From: an uncultured Bacteroidales bacterium
GTDB taxonomy: Bacteria; Bacteroidota; Bacteroidia; Bacteroidales; WCHB1-69
Direction: 5' to 3'
DNA length: 64,000 bases
Assembly: GCA_900315705.1 (NCBI GenBank)
Contig: ONAB01000012.1
Span: 1-64,000, forward strand
The notes beneath the pieces are model-generated. The model worked only from the letters and a program-made list of their open reading frames with translations. It was not told the origin of the DNA and did not search any database. Positions within the stretch are counted from its first letter, which is position 1. Each line of letters opens with the position of its first letter. A program made the translations under genes and the position numbers. This document shows positions 1 through 9,320 of the stretch, one piece after another.

Positions 1-2283
1 GTATGACACATTCGGATAGTATTGAACTTGAAGATTGCCCCCGTTCTGTGTAATGTCTGCGTATGGTTTGCTATTCACCCAAATGGTATCAAGAACAATT
101 GCGGGGTCACAATCTGGATTCGGCTGGTATGTCACAGTCACATAAACATAACCGGGATGATGGAATCTGCGGGAGACAGAAGTCCCTTGAAATGTTTGCA
201 AGGTATCAGAGAACGACCAATGATAATGACTCCCAGTCGTAGTGCTTCCCGAAGCAGAAAGTGTTACAAGTTCATCCTCACAAACCGTGTCAGGACAGTT
301 TAAGATTGGTTTTGCCACATCTTCAATTAAAAGCTGGACAGTTTCATTGACCTCAAGGCCGGAACAATATGTCCGTTTCAACTTCACATCCACAAGATAT
401 GGCGGCGTGACATTTGTCAAGTGATTGGTGAGAATACCGACGGATGGCAGCAGATGGTCACTACTGTCTATAGAGGCTGCGTTGGCAGGGGAAATGGTCC
501 ATTCGTACGTGACATTAGGAGACTGGTCTGGCACATTGAACTGAACGGTAGAGCCAGCACAAGTGGTTGTGATTGCAGGCAGTCCGTGAGGTAGCAGTTG
601 GAAAGGGACAACACCGTGAATGAATGCCTCCGAACGGCAGTTGTATTCGTTATCAACCTGATATACAGCTACGTCACACACCTGATTGCCAAATGTGACA
701 GTCACCTCGTTCCCCTCTTCAGACGATGTTGGTAAACAGACAGGCTCCCACACCAGATAATACCGCGGATGGGTTGGAGTGGCCTCCAACAGGATGGAAC
801 CACCCGGACAGGCCGTGTGATCCCCAGTGGTTGACGTCAGCGCAGGAGGATTGTCCAACACTGTAACGTGATATTCCACAACTTTGCAATAATCACTATG
901 AGAGGCCGTAATCAAGAATTTCCCCGCAGATGTGAAAGTGTAGGATAAAGAAACGGAATTGGTGGTATAAATCTGCTGATTATTCTGATTATAGACCCGC
1001 CATTGCACAGGATTAGTATGAGTGGTATGAAACACGCCCGTTTCTCCCTTACAATAGGTGTCTTTGGCAGAATGTATGCTCATTGTGTCCTTGACAATGA
1101 TGGTTTTTGGGGCTGCCATCCAATAACCGCAATTTAAAAATTGACAAATATATTTGGCTCTTATGGTTACCGTGTCTGGATGGGTGAACTCCAGCGTATA
1201 TTGGTTGGGGCTTTCCCCATTATAGACATTCAAGCAAGAGCTGTTGTCGTTCCACCACGTGTAATCCGTCGAGCCCCACCTTGGCAGTTCGTAAATCTGC
1301 ATTTCACCGACACATACCGTTTCTGGCCCCGAAATTTCCGCATTGCTGGTGATGATAGGAATTTGAATGGAAAGCAAGGAGTTACATTCTGTTTCGCACA
1401 TGGATGCATCCAATGATATAACCCCATAACCCGAAGCAGGGCTGCCCCAGTTTACGGTAATGTCAGGTGTTCCCTGCCCCATCAACGAGCCACCCTCCAC
1501 ATTCCATATATATCTATCACATCGCGGATTAATTACAGAATAACTGGCGGTAGTGTACTCGCATACAGTACCGTAACAGGAAAGGTTCAATTCAACAGGT
1601 GGTTTCACGATAATTCTGTAATTCTCGCAATCCTCACACCCGCATTCGTTGCGCACACAGTGGGAGAGCCAAAATTCCCCTTCTGTGAGCGGGGTTAATG
1701 AATGATTTTGCGTGGATGCCGCTCCAAACAGGCTCTCCCAATAGTATCCCGTAATGGGAGTTCGGACGGTAGAGCTCATATCCACAAAATCAATGGTCTC
1801 CCCCAAACAAATTTCAATCACTTTTTCTCCATCTTGAGTATAATAGAAGGAGGGAACAGAGGAACTTTCCGCATCGGGAGAGTCCATCAGAAGGATACAC
1901 ATTTCGGCAGAACAGGTATTCGTGTCACCGACCAACACACTGACAGAGATATTCCCTGTCAACCCATTTCCCCACGTAATCACTGCTGTCCGTCCCTGAT
2001 TTGTCAAGTAATAATTGGAAGCACCAGATATGACCCAAGAATATTGGGATGCATTGTCACACACAGCTGTGTATCGCACAGTCCTCCCTTTGCAGGCGAG
2101 AATACAGTCGGACGACTCCAACTCCAAGTAGTATGGACCACAGGCGTTGTAGTCAGTGAGCAGGCATTCCGATTCAAAATCAGAATTGATGTATAGTCCG
2201 CATCCGGATTGAGATTGGGCATATACATTCGTCAGGCCGCATAAAGTCAGCGACAAAATCAAAAGAAATAGAAATTTTTTCAT
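1..2283 (-). CDS. Large secreted Cys-rich PKD/Ig-like repeat protein (3' end beyond window)
   Basis: The reading frame is open from the ATG at 2283 to the left edge of the window, giving at least 761 codons, so the C-terminus is not seen. It begins with a clear signal peptide (MKKFLFLLILSLTLCGL, cleavage likely after NVYAQ). The mature part is rich in Thr, Ser, Val, aromatic residues and many Cys, with recurring phrases such as YSWVISG, YIWNVEGG, YEWTISP and YHWSFSD followed by beta-strand-like stretches. That is the pattern of PKD-like or Ig-like domains in big Bacteroidota surface adhesins exported by the type IX secretion system, where the sorting domain would be at the missing C-terminus. 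It lies 20 bp downstream of another secreted-protein gene on the same strand. Base composition is AT-richer than the neighbouring envelope genes, and this region holds most of the window's few CATG sites. No enzymatic motif was recognised. Confidence 0.8.
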   Translation of the reverse strand, partial: MKKFLFLLILSLTLCGLTNVYAQSQSGCGLYINSDFESECLLTDYNACGPYYLELESSDCILACKGRTVRYTAVCDNASQYSWVISGASNYYLTNQGRTAVITWGNGLTGNISVSVLVGDTNTCSAEMCILLMDSPDAESSSVPSFYYTQDGEKVIEICLGETIDFVDMSSTVRTPITGYYWESLFGAASTQNHSLTPLTEGEFWLSHCVRNECGCEDCENYRIIVKPPVELNLSCYGTVCEYTTASYSVINPRCDRYIWNVEGGSLMGQGTPDITVNWGSPASGYGVISLDASMCETECNSLLSIQIPIITSNAEISGPETVCVGEMQIYELPRWGSTDYTWWNDNSSCLNVYNGESPNQYTLEFTHPDTVTIRAKYICQFLNCGYWMAAPKTIIVKDTMSIHSAKDTYCKGETGVFHTTHTNPVQWRVYNQNNQQIYTTNSVSLSYTFTSAGKFLITASHSDYCKVVEYHVTVLDNPPALTSTTGDHTACPGGSILLEATPTHPRYYLVWEPVCLPTSSEEGNEVTVTFGNQVCDVAVYQVDNEYNCRSEAFIHGVVPFQLLPHGLPAITTTCAGSTVQFNVPDQSPNVTYEWTISPANAASIDSSDHLLPSVGILTNHLTNVTPPYLVDVKLKRTYCSGLEVNETVQLLIEDVAKPILNCPDTVCEDELVTLSASGSTTTGSHYHWSFSDTLQTFQGTSVSRRFHHPGYVYVTVTYQPNPDCDPAIVLDTIWVNSKPYADITQNGGNLQVQYYPNVSY

Positions 2284-2303
2284 AACAACATGGTTTTTGG
2301 GGG

Positions 2304-4298
2304 TTAATAATTGGATTTGACAAATTTATCAATAGACACCTGACCTTTGCAAACAGTTTCCAAAAGATATGTTCCCGCAGACAAACAAGAAGCATTCATC
2401 ACAAAACTGTTATCACCAACATTCTCTTTCACTAAGATTCTTCCGTTCAAATCCATAATGGTGATATAGTCTATAGGTATATTGTCACTTTCCACATACA
2501 GAATATTGTTTGTTGGATTTGGCCAGATTCTAACATTGGAAAGGGGTTCTTTATAATCAGAAATGCCCACATACGGTTCAGCGAAACTCGGGTCGTGATA
2601 AAGGGCAAACACTGCGGAAGATTGTCCTGAAGGACAGTTCGCAGAAACATTATTGTTAAAAGAAATGGGAGCAGTCACATCAATATTGAATAAAATTTTT
2701 CCATAGAGATTTGATTGTACTAATGCTCCTTTTGTGTCCCCAAAAGTACTTATGTTTATTGTCTGAATATACTCCCCATCATTTCTCCATTGGTATATTC
2801 CCTTCTCACTAAAGATATTTGCGTATCCAAACACCCTATTGTTGATTGCTGTAGGCCCCCGTCCGCTTAACGCATTAGAAGCAGGAACGATTCCATGATT
2901 GAGATAATGACCTGTTTGAGCATCAAAGCGAGCGAAAAAAGAGATGTTTGAAAAATCTTGTTGATATCTTTGCAAAGGGTTACTTTCATCGTCGAAATAA
3001 ACAAGTCCATTATTTTCCAATTTATACCCCCCTGTTCCTAAAAGGAAAATAGAGTTGTCTTGCTTACACATACCGGCCCAGGAAACAAATGCTGAATTAT
3101 GTGTATCTCCGCGAGTATACATTTGATTGCACCACAGAACTGTACCATTCGTGTTATATTTAATAATAAAAGGCATAGCCGTTGAAGAGGTTATATCCAG
3201 CATACTAGAATAATGCGTGCTGTCCCAATATATGTGAACAGGATATTGATTCAATTCACCACCGCAATCCCCAGAAAGAGACAAACAGAAATTTCCTGAC
3301 AGATACATGTTGTCACTCTCATCGGATGACATTCCTGTTATGTAAAGCGTGTAAAGTTGATTTACACTATCCCCCAACAAATTCCAAGAAGTGGCAATGC
3401 CATCTGTATGGTCCACCATCGGTTTTGCATATAGCAATTCCCAATTGGGTGAAAATTTATACATCATACCCGTATTCAAACAATTATTGCTAAAAGGGAC
3501 AACAGACCCTGGCAGATAGATGTCATATTTTCTGTTTGTGTCTCCATCTATCACAAGTGTGTATGGATCTGTCTCATATCCACCATATGACAATTTTGTG
3601 TAAACAAACGTATTTCCCTCATTATCAATATGAAAAGGAGCAATCTTACCTACGGATTCACACAAGCCAAATTCTCCTCGCACGCCATCGGCATTACTTT
3701 CTCTTGTAAATGTTGCCACAAAATGGTTATCAAGTAGATTGCCATCCAAATCGAATGTGGCAAAATAGGTGTATCGGCCTGTCTTGTATGGTGGTCTTCG
3801 CTGTTCAACAGGTATCTCATGAACCTGCGACCCGGTAATCAAGGTGTCAAAATAATAAAGCCAAACATTATTAACAGTAGCATTGTAATCCACATAATCC
3901 AAAGACATATTCCCTGAAATATAGACTCTGTTGTCTTTCACTTCCATCCAATTCGAATATGCATCCATATCGCTTGCCTTCACAATCTTATGCCACAGCA
4001 TATTTCCCAAAGTGTCAAATTTAGCTAATAAGCAAGTTTGATTGTTTGATCCGTAAACCTGAGGATTGTTAATGAATAAAAAGGGTATTCCGTTAAATGT
4101 TGGTTGTCCTCCGATAGTACCAAAAACGTAAATAAAACCTTCCTCGTCGAAAGCAGTATTTGAAATATCGTTAAAAAAAACAGATGACGTACCCCCACTT
4201 CCACTCCAATAGTTCGCCCATTTCCACTCACCTTGGGCGGAGGCGGTTTGGATGGTGAAAAGGGTGGCGAGAATTGCGAAGAAAAGGGGTATTTGTTT
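2304..4298 (-). CDS. Secreted T9SS-type protein, start codon apparently lost
   Basis: The open frame runs from 4298 to the stop at 2304 (about 664 codons) but contains no in-frame ATG upstream of the secretion signal. Directly after an in-frame TAA (4299-4301) it reads KQIPLFFAILATLF and then IQTASAQGEW, a normal signal peptide lacking only its initiator Met. A TTG at 4010 would give 568 residues but would discard the signal. The mature protein has WXXR/YNTNG-type repeats (FIIKYNTNG, FARFDAQTG, YATFDLDGN), as in Bacteroidota beta-propeller-like surface proteins. It ends in a typical type A T9SS sorting domain (VRIWPNPTNNILYVES ... LSAGTYLLE ... KFVKSNY). A heptanucleotide repeat tract (4300-4362) abuts the missing start. 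The gene could be a pseudogene, use a rare start codon, or carry a sequencing error. Family function unknown. Confidence 0.75.
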   Translation of the reverse strand, partial: KQIPLFFAILATLFTIQTASAQGEWKWANYWSGSGGTSSVFFNDISNTAFDEEGFIYVFGTIGGQPTFNGIPFLFINNPQVYGSNNQTCLLAKFDTLGNMLWHKIVKASDMDAYSNWMEVKDNRVYISGNMSLDYVDYNATVNNVWLYYFDTLITGSQVHEIPVEQRRPPYKTGRYTYFATFDLDGNLLDNHFVATFTRESNADGVRGEFGLCESVGKIAPFHIDNEGNTFVYTKLSYGGYETDPYTLVIDGDTNRKYDIYLPGSVVPFSNNCLNTGMMYKFSPNWELLYAKPMVDHTDGIATSWNLLGDSVNQLYTLYITGMSSDESDNMYLSGNFCLSLSGDCGGELNQYPVHIYWDSTHYSSMLDITSSTAMPFIIKYNTNGTVLWCNQMYTRGDTHNSAFVSWAGMCKQDNSIFLLGTGGYKLENNGLVYFDDESNPLQRYQQDFSNISFFARFDAQTGHYLNHGIVPASNALSGRGPTAINNRVFGYANIFSEKGIYQWRNDGEYIQTINISTFGDTKGALVQSNLYGKILFNIDVTAPISFNNNVSANCPSGQSSAVFALYHDPSFAEPYVGISDYKEPLSNVRIWPNPTNNILYVESDNIPIDYITIMDLNGRILVKENVGDNSFVMNASCLSAGTYLLETVCKGQVSIDKFVKSNY

Positions 4299-4362
4299 TT
4301 ATTGGCTGTTGCCTTTTAGCTAAAGTCTAAAGTCTTCAGTCTAAAGTCTTAAGTCTCAAATC
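4290..4362. repeat. Degenerate heptanucleotide array A
   Basis: From 4300 on the plus strand the sequence divides cleanly into 7-mers: TATTGGC, TGTTGCC, TTTTAGC, TAAAGTC, TAAAGTC, TTCAGTC, TAAAGTC, TTAAGTC, TCAAATC. It fills most of the gap between the lptD stop codon (4374) and the secretion-signal codons of the next minus-strand gene. It is the same kind of 7-bp-period tract as those at 31131, 31907, 38991 and 62715. Confidence 0.75.
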
Positions 4363-4373
4363 GCAAACCGTCC

Positions 4374-7004
4374 CTACAGATTATTCCGGTAGTCGTTGGG
4401 CCTGTTGTACTTCAACACATCCTTCAATACGGCGGCCTTCACATTGATGGTGAACCCCCATCCCTTGCGGTATCCGAAAGGTATCCAGTTGAAACTCATC
4501 TCCCAACAGTGCATATCTCGGTAGATGTCAATGGAGGTGTACGACATCGACTTCTGCACAAAATCGTAGCCCGTGGTGAAGCCGATTTTCCACTTCTTCG
4601 TCACGTGGATGTCGCCCACCACATTGATAGTGTGCACCATATTGTTCACATACCGGTTGGTGTCGCGCATCATATAATAATATATGTTGTCGTTGATGCC
4701 GTAGGTGAAGGTGTAGTTGAAGGTCAGCGACCAGGGCAGTCTGTCCTTGTCGTTTTTCTTGGCAGTGCCGCCGCCATTTGACTTCTTCTTGAAAGTGTTC
4801 TGATCGAGGCGCAGGTTGAGGGCCACACTTAAGGTGGTGGAGGAGAAACGGAGGAGACGGTGGTTCTCCTTCCACTCGAACTTGTTGATGTTACGGCCAT
4901 TAGGGCCGATGATGTAGGGATCAAAGGCGAAATTGTATGTCAAGTAGAGCTGTTTGAACAGCGTGCTGCGGCCGGTAAGTGTGAGCTTGGAAAGTTTCAG
5001 CGAGTCGGCGGCGAAGTTGTAGTTCATCGAAACATTGAGGTTGTCGATAATAGGCACTTTCTTGTAACCCGTGACGGTGTCGCGGCGCGAGCGGACTTTG
5101 ATTTCCAGGTTGTTGCCAAAGGAAAGCATCGCGAGTGCTTGGGTATTGGAGGTCACCATTCCGAAGATGGCATTGTCGAAATAGGAGTACTCCACCATCT
5201 CACCCGTGATGGGATTGAAATAGGTGCCCCGCGTGCCGCCCGCCAGATTGGGACGGTACGTGAAATTCAACGTGGGCGTTACAATATGACGGATAGCCTG
5301 CAAGCCGCCTTTCTTGAACGAATACATAAAGAAGATCTTGGTCGTCAGAGATGACGAGACACTGAGGTCGTGCAAGGCATAGAAGCCGCGCCGGAAATAG
5401 CGGTTCACCGTGGCAGTGGGCACATCATCGCCGGGATTCACCGTCATATCCTGGGTATATGACTGCAAATACCACTTCTCCGTAAGCGTCGCCGTGGTGT
5501 TCCAGTTGATGCGCTTGGCAATCTTGATGGGAATGGTCAGGGGAATGATGTGCTGCATCCCGACATTGAAATCCTCCCACGTCTGCGGCTTGAAGAACAG
5601 CGAGTCGTAGGTGTCAATCTGGCCGGTCAGCTGCGACGACCACTTCATCGAGATGTTGTCGTACCACTTCAGCGAACCCGTCTTGTTGCGCTTGCGGAAG
5701 GGGTAGAACTGCACCACCGACATACTGATATCTGGCAACTTGAAGTTGATGGTGTGGTAACGAGTGTTCTGCGAGTATGATAACGTGGCGTCCAGGAAAA
5801 AGACATCCGCCGCAGAGGTGGAGACGTTGACCGAAGAGGTGAACTGGTTGGAGAGATAGTCGTTGGCCGAGGTGAGCGTGTACTTGGAGTAGTTGGAGCT
5901 CACAATGTCGATATGGGCGTTGAAACGGGTGGTGGGGTGCGACTTCACATCCTGCTTATGGTCCCAGTAAATTTTGAAGTCATTGGAGACGCGGTAGGTG
6001 GAGTCGAGTTTCTCGCCCACGCGGGTCTGGAAGAAGCCCAGCTCCGCGGTGCCGGCGCATTTGTAGCGGAAGACGTAATTGGATTTAGCCTTGGCGGCCC
6101 AGCTGCCGCGCGTGTAGGCATCACCACTGATCAGCAGGTCGATATTGTCGCTGATGGCAAAATAGAAACCCAGGTCTTTGATGTAGAAACCCAGGCTGTT
6201 GGACTCGCCGAAGGTGGGCATCACCAGACCCGACTTGCGCCCCTTCTCGAGCGGGAAGAAGCCGAAGGGTATGGCCAATGGGGTGGGCACACCCGTGAAA
6301 CTGAGGTAAGCCGGCCCGATGACAATCTTGTCGTGCTGAATCAGCTTGGCCTTTGAAAAAGAGATCTCGTAGTGCGGATTATCCAGTTCGCAGGTGGTGT
6401 ATTTGCCCCGTTTCATAAAGGCCACGTCGTCGCCCATCTTCTTGACCTGCTCGCCGTGGATATACCCCTCGTCCTGGGTAGTGATGACGTGCGTGATCTT
6501 GCCCTTGTGGGTGGTGAAGTTGTACTTGATTTCGCGGGCCCGGTACTGGTCGGCACCCTGCACGAAAACAGGGCTGCCCCGCACATAACCGTTGGTGTCG
6601 GCCACCCCGGAGGCGTAAAGTTCGTTGTTTTTGAAGTCGATTTCGATATAATCGGCGTAAAGTTCCATATCCTCGTACTTCGCCACGGCATCACCATAGA
6701 GATAGGTGATGCGATGCTCGAGGTCGTTGACGGTGGAGTCCTTGGCGCTGTAGGTCACGATGGAGTGCAACGCATTGGGGGAAATGATCTTGACGGCACG
6801 GACGCCACGGCGCGAGGTGTCCTGTTGGACAATAAAACGACTTGCAGTATCGTTGAGGATATGCGCGGTCGAGTCAACCGCACGACGGGGTTTTCGGGAC
6901 TTGCTCTCCTGAGCACCGGCCACCACATATAAGCCACTGATTACAAAGAGCATAATCAGTCGCAGGAAATATGAAAAAGCAGGTGTGTATATCTTTTTCG
7001 ACAA
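4374..7004 (-). CDS. lptD: LPS assembly outer-membrane protein LptD
   Basis: 876-residue homologue of LptD/OstA, the outer-membrane translocon that inserts lipopolysaccharide into the outer leaflet. After the signal region, residues around 95-260 form the LptA/OstA-like periplasmic domain (HRITYLYGDAVAKYEDMEL, YADYIEIDFKNNELYASG, GKYTTCELDNPHYEI). The LptD motif PLAIPFGFFPLEKGRKSG follows, then a long Tyr/Thr-rich beta-barrel with alternating hydrophobic residues. The chosen start is TTG at 7004, because it gives a signal peptide with a basic N-terminus (SKKIYT...) and ends in VVAGAQ; the first in-frame ATG (6953) falls inside the hydrophobic core. The gene is divergent from an amidase-MlaD run, an envelope-gene pairing seen in Bacteroidota. 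Assignment is strong; the exact start is uncertain. Confidence 0.92.
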   Translation of the reverse strand: MSKKIYTPAFSYFLRLIMLFVISGLYVVAGAQESKSRKPRRAVDSTAHILNDTASRFIVQQDTSRRGVRAVKIISPNALHSIVTYSAKDSTVNDLEHRITYLYGDAVAKYEDMELYADYIEIDFKNNELYASGVADTNGYVRGSPVFVQGADQYRAREIKYNFTTHKGKITHVITTQDEGYIHGEQVKKMGDDVAFMKRGKYTTCELDNPHYEISFSKAKLIQHDKIVIGPAYLSFTGVPTPLAIPFGFFPLEKGRKSGLVMPTFGESNSLGFYIKDLGFYFAISDNIDLLISGDAYTRGSWAAKAKSNYVFRYKCAGTAELGFFQTRVGEKLDSTYRVSNDFKIYWDHKQDVKSHPTTRFNAHIDIVSSNYSKYTLTSANDYLSNQFTSSVNVSTSAADVFFLDATLSYSQNTRYHTINFKLPDISMSVVQFYPFRKRNKTGSLKWYDNISMKWSSQLTGQIDTYDSLFFKPQTWEDFNVGMQHIIPLTIPIKIAKRINWNTTATLTEKWYLQSYTQDMTVNPGDDVPTATVNRYFRRGFYALHDLSVSSSLTTKIFFMYSFKKGGLQAIRHIVTPTLNFTYRPNLAGGTRGTYFNPITGEMVEYSYFDNAIFGMVTSNTQALAMLSFGNNLEIKVRSRRDTVTGYKKVPIIDNLNVSMNYNFAADSLKLSKLTLTGRSTLFKQLYLTYNFAFDPYIIGPNGRNINKFEWKENHRLLRFSSTTLSVALNLRLDQNTFKKKSNGGGTAKKNDKDRLPWSLTFNYTFTYGINDNIYYYMMRDTNRYVNNMVHTINVVGDIHVTKKWKIGFTTGYDFVQKSMSYTSIDIYRDMHCWEMSFNWIPFGYRKGWGFTINVKAAVLKDVLKYNRPNDYRNNL

Positions 7005-7030
7005 GGCTCAAAAAACAAATAATAATACTA

Positions 7031-7038
7031 TATTTTTG
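7031..7038 (+). promoter_or_regulatory. -7 promoter element for the amidase operon
   Basis: TATTTTTG matches the Bacteroidota sigma-70-type -7 consensus TAnnTTTG and lies about 45 bp before the amidase ATG. No convincing -33 TTTG at the expected spacing. Confidence 0.6.
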
Positions 7039-7082
7039 CAGGTTTTAAAAGACGGCAAAAATACCAAAAAAGTTTCAAAGAG

Positions 7083-8270
7083 ATGAACTCAAAAAAACGA
7101 TTCTTATTATTCCTCCTGATATTTTTTATCGGAAGCGTCGCCTGGGCCCAAAACAGCCAGAAAACTTTCAAGGTTGTGATAGACGCCGGCCACGGGGCGC
7201 ACGACCCGGGTTGCATCGGCTCTCAAATCAACGAGAAGACGGTGAACCTGAGTATGGCCCTCAAGGTGGGCAAGCTCATCGAGGAGCACTGTCCGGACGT
7301 GAAGGTCATCTACACGCGCAAAACCGACGTGTTCGTGGAACTCTACCGCCGCGCCCAGATCGCCAACAACGCCCACGCCGACCTGTTCATCTCCTTCCAC
7401 TGCAACGCCTCTGAGAATCCTGCCGGCAACGGCGTCGAGACCTACGTGATGGGCCTTTCCAAGAGCGAGGCCAACCAGGCCGTGGCCCGCAAAGAGAACT
7501 CCGCCATCCTGATGGAGAAGAACTACAAGGAGAACTACGACGGCTTCAACCCCAACTCCCCGGAATCGTACGTCATCTTCTCTCTCTACTCGTCGGCATA
7601 CCTCAACAAATCGATCATTCTGGCCGACAAGGTGCAGAAAAACCTTGTCAACACCTCGCACCTGACCGACCGCGGCGTCAAGCAGGCCAACTATTGGGTG
7701 CTCTACAAGGTGGCGATGCCCAGCATCCTCATCGAGATGGGCTTCCTCTCCAACCCCCACGACCAGTCGTACCTCATCCAGCAGGCCAACCAGAACAAGC
7801 TCGCCGCCTCCATCTACAATGCATTCGTGGACTATCTCGAGGTGGTCAACAACACCAAACACGCCCACCTGCCCATCAACGGCACCACCCCGGCGACCCC
7901 CAGCACACCGGCAACAGCCCCCGACACCGTCATCGCCCAGACTGCCGAACCCGTGGCGCCTGCCACCCCGACTGTCGATACCGCAACCCACAATGCCGTC
8001 AACAGCAACGACATCCGCTTCAAGATCCAGATTCTCGCATCCCCGGTGAAGCTCAAAGCCAACGACAGCCGCATCCAGAACATCCCCGCTCTCGGATACT
8101 ACGAGGAGAACGGACTCTGGAAATACACCGCCGGCAACGAGACCTCCTACGAGGCCGCCAACGAAATCCTCGCCACGGTAAAAAAGACTCACAAAGACGC
8201 CTTTATGATTGCCTTTCAGGGAGATAAAAAAATATCAGTGAACGATGCCCGAAAATTGGCAAAAAATTAA
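7083..8270 (+). CDS. N-acetylmuramoyl-L-alanine amidase (Amidase_3) with C-terminal SPOR-like domain
   Basis: 395 residues. A signal peptide (MNSKKRFLLFLLIFF, cut near GSVAWAQ) precedes a zinc-dependent Amidase_3 catalytic domain at roughly residues 25-255. Family motifs are visible: VVIDAGHGAHDPGC with a zinc His, NLSMALKVGKLIEE with the metal Glu region, DLFISFHCNA with the second His, and ILIEMGFLSNPHD with the catalytic Glu. A Pro/Thr/Ala-rich linker (about 265-310) leads to a roughly 75-residue end (RFKIQILASPVKL ... YTAGNETSYEAANEIL), which fits a SPOR-like peptidoglycan-binding fold. The enzyme cleaves the bond between MurNAc and the stem peptide in the periplasm, usually for daughter-cell separation. 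mlaD follows 36 bp downstream. Confidence 0.92.
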   Translation: MNSKKRFLLFLLIFFIGSVAWAQNSQKTFKVVIDAGHGAHDPGCIGSQINEKTVNLSMALKVGKLIEEHCPDVKVIYTRKTDVFVELYRRAQIANNAHADLFISFHCNASENPAGNGVETYVMGLSKSEANQAVARKENSAILMEKNYKENYDGFNPNSPESYVIFSLYSSAYLNKSIILADKVQKNLVNTSHLTDRGVKQANYWVLYKVAMPSILIEMGFLSNPHDQSYLIQQANQNKLAASIYNAFVDYLEVVNNTKHAHLPINGTTPATPSTPATAPDTVIAQTAEPVAPATPTVDTATHNAVNSNDIRFKIQILASPVKLKANDSRIQNIPALGYYEENGLWKYTAGNETSYEAANEILATVKKTHKDAFMIAFQGDKKISVNDARKLAKN

Positions 8271-8278
8271 TATTTTTG
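8271..8278 (+). promoter_or_regulatory. -7 promoter element before mlaD
   Basis: TATTTTTG directly follows the amidase TAA stop and lies 28 bp before the MlaD start. mlaD may therefore have its own promoter within an otherwise tight gene run. Confidence 0.5.
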
Positions 8279-8306
8279 CCACTCTTTTTCCACTGCATAC
8301 TCTACA

Positions 8307-9311
8307 ATGAGCAAAGACAAAGAAAACCAACAATATTCCGAGAAAAACATCAAAAGTATGAAGGTGGCCATCTTCTGCATTGTGGCCCTCGTCATCTTCT
8401 ATTTCGGATGCAACTTCCTCAAAGGGCTCAATGTCCTGAACCGCAAGACCTACTACTACGCCGTCTTTGAGGATGTGGGCGACCTGCACGAGAGTACCAA
8501 CGTGGTCTTCAACGGCTACCCCATCGGCAAAGTCAAAGGTCTCACCCTGCTCAGCACCAACCCCTCCAGAATCTGCGCCGAGATTGTCCTCACCGAGAAT
8601 CTCGACATCCCCGCCGACAGCTATTTCGAGGTGGCCCAGAAGGATGTGCTCGGCGGTATGATCGTATATCTGCGGCTGGGTCAGTCGGCCACCCTCGCGC
8701 ACAACAAGGACACCCTCGGCAGCGCAATGAGGCCGGGTATGTTCGACGGCATCGGTGACTTGAAAGACCAGCTGGCCAGCGTGGTCGCCTCGGTGGACAC
8801 CATCGGGCTCTCCCTCAAGAGCGTCTTCTCGCCCGGCGACACCTCCAACGGTGCCTTTATGCTGAAGAGCACTCTTGTCAATCTCGAGGCCTCCACTCAC
8901 CACCTCAACACCCTGCTCGCCACCAACGAGGGCAAGGTGGGCAACGTGGTCGCCCAACTGGAACAGCTGAGCCACACTCTCAGCCAAGCCTCCCCGCAAA
9001 TCAACAGCATCATCGCCAACCTCGACCACATCTCCGACTCGCTGGCCCAGAGCAACATCCGCTCCCTCATCTCTGATGCACAGGCCACCGTGGCCAACCT
9101 CAACACGATGACCGCCAAGATTGAGCACGGCGACGGCACCGCCGCTATGCTCATCAACAACCAGGAGCTCTACAAGAACGTCACGAACACGATGGAAAGC
9201 CTCAATGTCTTGTTGCAAGACCTCAAGGCCAATCCTTCCAAATACATCAACGTCACCGTTTTCGGAAAAAAAGAAAAAGACAAAGATAAAAAGGATAAAA
9301 ACAAAGAATAA
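8307..9311 (+). CDS. MlaD/MCE-family lipid-transport protein
   Basis: 334 residues. A short basic cytoplasmic N-terminus is followed by one transmembrane helix (MKVAIFCIVALVIFYFGC), then an MCE domain at about residues 38-115 (YYAVFEDVGDLHESTNVVF, NGYPIGKVKGLTLL). The remainder is a long helical, coiled-coil-like region with repeated hydrophobic heptads (LVNLEASTHHLNTLLATNE, LEQLSHTLSQASPQINSI) and a Lys/Asp-rich tail. MCE proteins form the substrate-binding ring of Mla-type ABC transporters that move phospholipids between inner and outer membranes. No permease or ATPase gene is adjacent, so its partners must be elsewhere. Position next to the amidase and divergent lptD supports an envelope role. 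Confidence 0.9.
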   Translation: MSKDKENQQYSEKNIKSMKVAIFCIVALVIFYFGCNFLKGLNVLNRKTYYYAVFEDVGDLHESTNVVFNGYPIGKVKGLTLLSTNPSRICAEIVLTENLDIPADSYFEVAQKDVLGGMIVYLRLGQSATLAHNKDTLGSAMRPGMFDGIGDLKDQLASVVASVDTIGLSLKSVFSPGDTSNGAFMLKSTLVNLEASTHHLNTLLATNEGKVGNVVAQLEQLSHTLSQASPQINSIIANLDHISDSLAQSNIRSLISDAQATVANLNTMTAKIEHGDGTAAMLINNQELYKNVTNTMESLNVLLQDLKANPSKYINVTVFGKKEKDKDKKDKNKE

Positions 9312-9320
9312 AAAGTCATT

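Noticed and set aside
7107..8192. 361-codon open frame antisense to the amidase gene
   Set aside because: Val/Gly-rich antisense frame typical of GC-rich third positions; the amidase on the plus strand carries all catalytic motifs.
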